Shown: positions 15,207-15,545 of the stretch, one piece after another
Layout: every line of letters starts with the position of its first letter
Numbering within the stretch: position 1 is the stretch's first letter
DNA from: Enterococcus_E cecorum_C
GTDB lineage: Bacteria > Bacillota > Bacilli > Lactobacillales > Enterococcaceae
Assembly: GCF_052119425.1 (NCBI RefSeq)
Contig: NZ_JBQKFH010000044.1
Coordinates: 1 to 15,545, forward strand
Direction: 5' to 3'
DNA: 15,545 nt
Made by a program: the position numbers and the translations under genes
The notes under the pieces: generated by a model
Database searches by the model: none
Told to the model about the DNA's origin: nothing
Seen by the model: the letters and a program-made list of their open reading frames with translations, nothing else

Positions 15207-15545
15207 ATGAAAAAATCAAAAAAATGGATTACTTTTAGTGTATGTGCAGCAACATTATCTTTATTTTTAGCAACAAATAATTTTGCTGATGAAACCCAAA
15301 CAACGAATACAACAACTAGTTCAACAGTGACAGTTTCAAGTAGCTCAAGCGCTCCTGTAGCAGAATCTACGGAAACAAGTGCTATTTCTACAGAAACGAC
15401 AACAACTACTACAACAACTGAAAGTAGTTCAGCAAATACGACTTCTGAGGTAGCCGTACAAGCAGCAGTTCAAGAAGTTAAACCAATCGAAGGTACAATT
15501 AAAAATGTAAACCAAGAAAACGGTACCTACGATGTTGTTGTAAAA
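15207..15545 (+). CDS. Secreted GBS Bsp-like repeat protein, N-terminal part (3' end missing)
   Basis: The open frame runs off the window; 113 residues are visible. A signal peptide is clear: MKKSKK, a hydrophobic core ending SLFLATNNFA, and a likely cut before DETQ near residue 27/28. Residues 29-88 are a Ser/Thr-rich linker of low complexity, including a run of seven Thr, a wall-spanning or spacer type of segment. From about residue 95 comes the start of a repeat, GTIKNVNQENGTYDVVVK, matching the repeat of the left-end gene (14 of 19 residues identical to the stretch encoded at 127-183). AGGAG lies about eight bases before the ATG. The upstream 100 bases hold TATAAC (15154-15159) as a possible -10 but no good -35. 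The missing part probably holds more repeats and perhaps a GH25 or other wall-active domain (inference). Confidence 0.88.
   Translation, partial: MKKSKKWITFSVCAATLSLFLATNNFADETQTTNTTTSSTVTVSSSSSAPVAESTETSAISTETTTTTTTTESSSANTTSEVAVQAAVQEVKPIEGTIKNVNQENGTYDVVVK

Noticed and set aside
1..15545. Window as a circular plasmid or phage with joined ends
   Set aside because: Core chromosomal translation genes are present, there are no replication or phage genes, and the two end sequences are related but not identical.

Overview
The window is low-GC Firmicute DNA, and the proteins point to Enterococcus or a close relative. The right half holds an rpsB-tsf-pyrH-frr block whose S2, EF-Ts, UMP kinase and RRF sequences look typically enterococcal. 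All genes lie on the + strand, and both ends of the window cut through a gene.

Left part (1-4853): the 3' end of a secreted wall hydrolase made of about 101-residue GBS Bsp-like repeats and a C-terminal GH25 lysozyme domain. It is followed closely by a membrane-anchored GT2 polyprenyl-phosphate glycosyltransferase and an overlapping polytopic GT-C-like membrane protein. Those two look like the donor-making and transfer steps of a membrane glycosylation system that decorates a surface polymer. A strong hairpin terminator (4901-4937) closes this unit.

Middle part (4938-11355): a new promoter lying among three copies of an 8-bp half-site drives an ABC-2 permease, its ATPase with a Wzt-type C-terminal domain, and a three-domain GT2 glycosyltransferase with a coiled coil. 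This layout matches the rhamnopolysaccharide export and assembly genes rgpC/rgpD and enterococcal epaL-epaM-epaN. The last gene is a GtrII-like membrane glycosyltransferase that is clearly broken. Its remnants can be read through three reading frames from 9862 to 11355, and each break can be explained by loss of one base from a three-base run.

Right part (11356-15107): rpsB with its own promoter and 5' leader, a hairpin terminator or attenuator, tsf, an intergenic element of nested inverted repeats that ends in a terminator, then pyrH and frr, each with its own terminator. The final 339 bases begin a second secreted protein: signal peptide, Ser/Thr-rich linker, then the start of a GBS Bsp-like repeat related to those at the left end.

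Taken together, this looks like a surface-polysaccharide assembly and decoration locus beside core translation genes, bracketed by two paralogous repeat-protein genes. The least explained items are the multiply frameshifted GtrII-like gene, the half-site array on the ABC-operon promoter, the nested inverted-repeat element between tsf and pyrH, and the paralogous genes at both ends.
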